From assembly GCA_026826555.1 (NCBI GenBank), contig JAKSZT010033739.1, positions 1,386,613 through 1,450,612 of the forward strand: DNA of 64,000 bases, given 5' to 3'. A model generated the notes under the pieces. The model was given only the letters and a program-made list of their open reading frames with translations. It was not told the DNA's origin and made no database searches. Each line of letters opens with the position of its first letter. Within the stretch, counting starts at the first letter, position 1. The position numbers were made by a program, and so were the translations under genes. This document shows, in pieces, positions 61,179-64,000 of this stretch. This DNA is from Tolypeutes matacus (Eukaryota > Chordata > Mammalia > Cingulata > Chlamyphoridae).

Positions 61179-62602
61179 GGGACACCCACTCCTCCACACA
61201 GCCTGCAGACAGGCAGCCTCCATGTCAGTCTCAGCACTCCTCGATGGTCATGCAGAGCTGGGCCAGGTCTGGGTGCTTCAGCCAGTGATCCTTACTGGTG
61301 GGCTGCATCTTCTTGTACAGACCACATCCTGTAGTTCCTCCAGCAAGAGGTGCTGGCCAATCTCCTCCTCAAAGGACAGCAAGTACTCCTGCATGGGTCC
61401 ATCTGCAGCCATGCAGCAGGACATGAGCTCCCAGAGCACCAGCCCCATGGCATGCATGTGGATGCACAGGAAGGCTTCCTTCTGGAAGTTGATGGCACCT
61501 TCGAGCACCTCGGGCACCATGTACCACAGTGTGCCCACCTGCCTGAGGGTGTCCCCTGGAGGGTTTCCTGGCTCAAACCAAACAGCCAGACCCAGTTTGC
61601 AAGCACAGCTGTGAGGCCACTCTTGAGCAAGGCATTCTTGCTTTTAAAGTCCCTGTGGGCAACATAAGGCTTATGGCCTTCACCACATCACCAGGGCATG
61701 TCCTCGTGCAGGTACAAGAAGCTTCTTGACATTGTCTCTGCCACATGATAGGTCATTCCAGGTGACGATGTTCCCCTTGAGTTGTTGTAACCCCTGAGGG
61801 AGCCCTTGTCATGAAGGCCATGATGAGCCACAGCTCACTTCTCAAGGCAATGAATAGCATCAGGTGCTTGTGCTTAATGCCAGGTATACTGAAGCTCTCC
61901 CTTTCACTCTGCCATGACTTCTTGCCCTGCAGTGGGAAGATCTTGACGGCCACAAAGTGATTCATGAGCTGTGCCTTCCAGACACAGAGGAAGCTCCCCT
62001 GAGCCTTGATCTCCAGCAGCTGCAGCAGCTTCAGGCCCACCAGATAGGACTGGGGTGGAGGCCCGGGGTCCTCATAGATGTCCACATGGCAGTAGGGGGC
62101 TTGCGATGTCCATACATCCAGAAGGCCAGCGGGATGATGAGGGAGAGGCCCATAATGGGCACCAGCGAGTAGGCCAGCACCGTGAGCAGGGTGAGGGCTG
62201 TCAGAGGTGGCTCATACAGGACTTCTGGGCTCCTAGCCTCCGGCAAGTGGGTGAATCGTTCCTTGCAGAAGTTGCCTTCACAGCGGCAGAAGTACACCTG
62301 GAGGTTCTCTTCGGTGGCCTCACGCTCCTGCCTGTCGCAGCAGTTGAAGTCATCCAGCCAGCAGCGCTTCTTGACAAGCTCTGTGGTGCCGGTGCTGGAG
62401 CTGTTGCGCCCGGAGGCATAGCAGTGTAGTCCCTTGTCTCCTTCACCCTTGCAGTGCTCCAGGCCTCTCTGGGTGGTGCGCTCCAGCCACCACTTGTCCT
62501 TGAACTAAATGCATCCTCGCGTCTCGGCCTCCCCGCACCTACAACCAGCACATAGGGATACCCAGAGGAGCGCGAGGGCAGCCCAGGGCACGGCCAATTT
62601 CC
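61179..62602 (-). pseudogene. ACVR2B: ACVR2B retrocopy (activin receptor type-2B)
   Basis: ACVR2B is a membrane serine/threonine kinase that binds activins and related TGF-beta ligands. The relic reads on - without introns from the signal peptide (PWAALALLWV-like bases near 62,590) to the late kinase domain. Recognisable parts: ectodomain end [19 protein letters not shown] (62,290), transmembrane run (about 62,190-62,112), IYEDPGPPP, the kinase lysine in [10 protein letters not shown] (codon 61,942-61,944), HRD (61,649-61,657), [19 protein letters not shown] (61,510) and FEEEIGQH (61,370). Defects: no start ATG, an early TAG in the signal-peptide region, a lost C near 62,098 shifting frame after HRKPP, internal loss around 61,790-61,830, Asn and a frameshift at the DFG site (61,595), and loss of the last ~45 codons at 61,179. 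Lack of introns across many exon junctions marks a processed copy. Confidence 0.96.
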
Positions 62603-62890
62603 GCGGCACCGCCCTGCAGATGCCAGGGCCTGCCGGCAGGACCACATGTGGCTCCGGGTGCGCGCAGGGCTGGGCGGTGGCTGCGCTCTGCTTCCCGCGC
62701 CTTCCTGGGATCTAGTTCCCCGCGCGCTCCCTGCGCCTTCATTCCTAGGCAGCATGCGGGCTCCAAGGGTTTCCCGGTGGTTCAGAGGCTCAGGGCCGCT
62801 GCGGTCGCTGGAGGCTGCGGCCCGGGCTCCGGGACGATGCCAGGAAACGGGACCAGGAGCGGGGCACGCCTGGCTTAGGCATAGCACGGC
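62603..62890 (-). pseudogene. GC-rich leader of the ACVR2B retrocopy
   Basis: About 290 bases with many CpGs lie directly upstream of the lost start codon, then composition drops abruptly to AT-rich at ~62,890. This is what a retrocopied 5' UTR from a CpG-island promoter looks like. The retrocopy therefore seems nearly complete at its 5' end. The 249-codon frame crossing it (62,950-62,201 on -) is out of frame with ACVR2B and accidental. Confidence 0.65.
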
Positions 62891-63049
62891 AGGGAAAATG
62901 TGGATTTTTAATATGTGATTGTGCTCAGCTAAAATCTCAGCACTCACCAACTAAATTTATTATTATGCATGAACACAATGTCTGTAATGAGGGTTCAAGG
63001 TCCTCAACATGCGCTTCAATGATACAGATTTAAGGTTCAATATTAGTAA
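62891..63049. other. AT-rich flank, nothing recognised
   Basis: Sequence between the retrocopy and an old L1 fragment. No feature seen. Confidence 0.5.
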
Positions 63050-63430
63050 TTATATAAGGAGTGTAGAGGTATGTAATTGTGGTTTTAATTTCCATTTAAT
63101 AATGTTGAGCGATTTTTACCTTGCTTATTACAAATTTGTATATTTTTGTTGGCAATATGTCTATTCATACATTTTGCCTATTTTGTTTTTTATTTAACAA
63201 TAAGTCTTTATACATTCTGGACATAAGAACTTTATCAGTTATATGTCTAGTGAATATTTTCCAGTGCATATTATTTTAATATTATTAATAATGCCATGTG
63301 AGGCATAAATTTTAATGATTTTGATAAATACCTATTATAATTTTCATCTTTTTCATTATGCCTTTAGTATCACATCTATTAAATTATTGAAGAATCCATT
63401 TGGTTGTGGTTGCTGGTATAAGGGTCATTA
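63050..63430 (-). mobile_element. Old L1 ORF2 C-terminal fragment
   Basis: On + it reads GTGGTTTTAATTTCCATTTA, TGTTGAGCGATTTTTACC and TTTATACATTCTGGACATA, the familiar antisense form of the late L1 ORF2 region. Strongly decayed. Confidence 0.7.
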
Positions 63431-64000
63431 TAAAGCACATTAAAAGAGACTAGTATCATGATGATGATAAAAAGACACAAATATATCCAATTTTCCAACT
63501 TCTTATAATTATTTCATATAATAAAATCTTTTTTATAAGGCAAATTTTGACAAAAATCAAATTCCAAAATAAAAGACAGCTCTTCACAATGTCCTATTCT
63601 CTGTAAGCTAAGTGCTTATGACCTTGATTTTACACAACTACCTTCTCTGCCTACTCAGGCTTGGGGGCACCTGGGTCTTGATGTTGAGATTGCATAATTA
63701 TGTCTAAGCTCTGTGCACATATATCCCAGTAACCAGCCCATGACATACACCAGAAGGCCCTATTTATTTACCTGAGAAAGGATGGGTTTTATGTTCAGAA
63801 GAGATAAAAATACCACAGGGACTATGTATTGATATAATCCAGCTTCAGCCAAGTTTTCAAATAACGATGACAGAGAAGGAACAGACAGACATGTTTTCTT
63901 AGAGTATGGCTTTATAAAGGAAATTCAGTCTAATAGGCTAGATCATGGAGGTGGTCCCGGGTATAGATTTGTCCATGTCTAAGGAAACCACAGACACTGA
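63431..64000. other. Unassigned end of window
   Basis: No gene, RNA or repeat that I can name. Moderately AT-rich. Confidence 0.5.

Noticed and set aside
62201..62950. 249-codon open frame on -, the longest nearby
   Set aside because: It starts in the GC-rich leader and runs out of frame with the recognisable ACVR2B peptide until a late frame match; high G+C explains the lack of stops.
1..64000. Endogenous retrovirus or LTR element
   Set aside because: I saw no paired LTRs, primer-binding site or gag/pol/env-type peptides; all reverse-transcriptase traces are L1-type.
1..64000. CRISPR array, operon or other prokaryotic system
   Set aside because: Repeat content, spliced Ig segment and retrocopies show mammalian nuclear DNA; no regular repeat-spacer array exists.

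Overview
This window is mammalian nuclear DNA made almost entirely of interspersed repeats and gene relics; I find no intact protein-coding gene. LINE-1 (L1) copies with 2.2-2.6 kb 3' ends, and SINEs of the tRNA-derived DAS type known from armadillos (tails of the form ATAAATAAATAAAATCTTT), point to a xenarthran (armadillo, sloth or anteater). I cannot fix the species.

Layout. 1-1,715: repeat scraps and unassigned sequence. 1,725-10,978: a near-full-length but broken L1 on + (L1-A). 11,395-11,494 and 39,357-39,456: two gaps of exactly 100 N. Between them lies a 27.9-kb contig whose first and last 47 bases are identical. It holds old L1 pieces, two copies of a terminal-inverted-repeat-type element, a 3.3-kb block (copy A, 14,252-17,550), and an 8.66-kb L1 (L1-B, 24,250-32,906) inserted into an older L1 with an 11-bp target duplication. 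34,886-38,510 is fairly GC-rich sequence I cannot assign. 39,457-41,860 is the 5' part of a third, CpG-richer L1 on - (L1-C), followed by a SINE. 45,076-49,350 and 53,431-57,471 are older L1s on -.

Two gene relics stand out. At 52,260-52,869 (-) is an immunoglobulin heavy-chain V segment of the IGHV3 type. Its octamer, leader exon, splice sites and 23-bp-spacer recombination signal are present, but it has two in-frame TGA codons and has lost the first conserved cysteine. At 61,179-62,602 (-) is an intronless, frameshifted retrocopy of ACVR2B (activin receptor type-2B), with a GC-rich 5' UTR-like stretch upstream. Directly downstream of it, 57,488-61,178 is an inverted, diverged copy (copy B) of copy A. 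The simplest reading is that A and B both derive from the long ACVR2B 3' UTR, or are an old inverted duplication.

The parts do not form a working pathway. The window records successive retrotransposition, nested insertion and pseudogenization, perhaps within or near an IGH V cluster. The observations most worth checking are the circular-looking contig between the gaps, the inverted ACVR2B-linked blocks, and the V pseudogene with intact recombination signals. I found no new biological system that I can defend.
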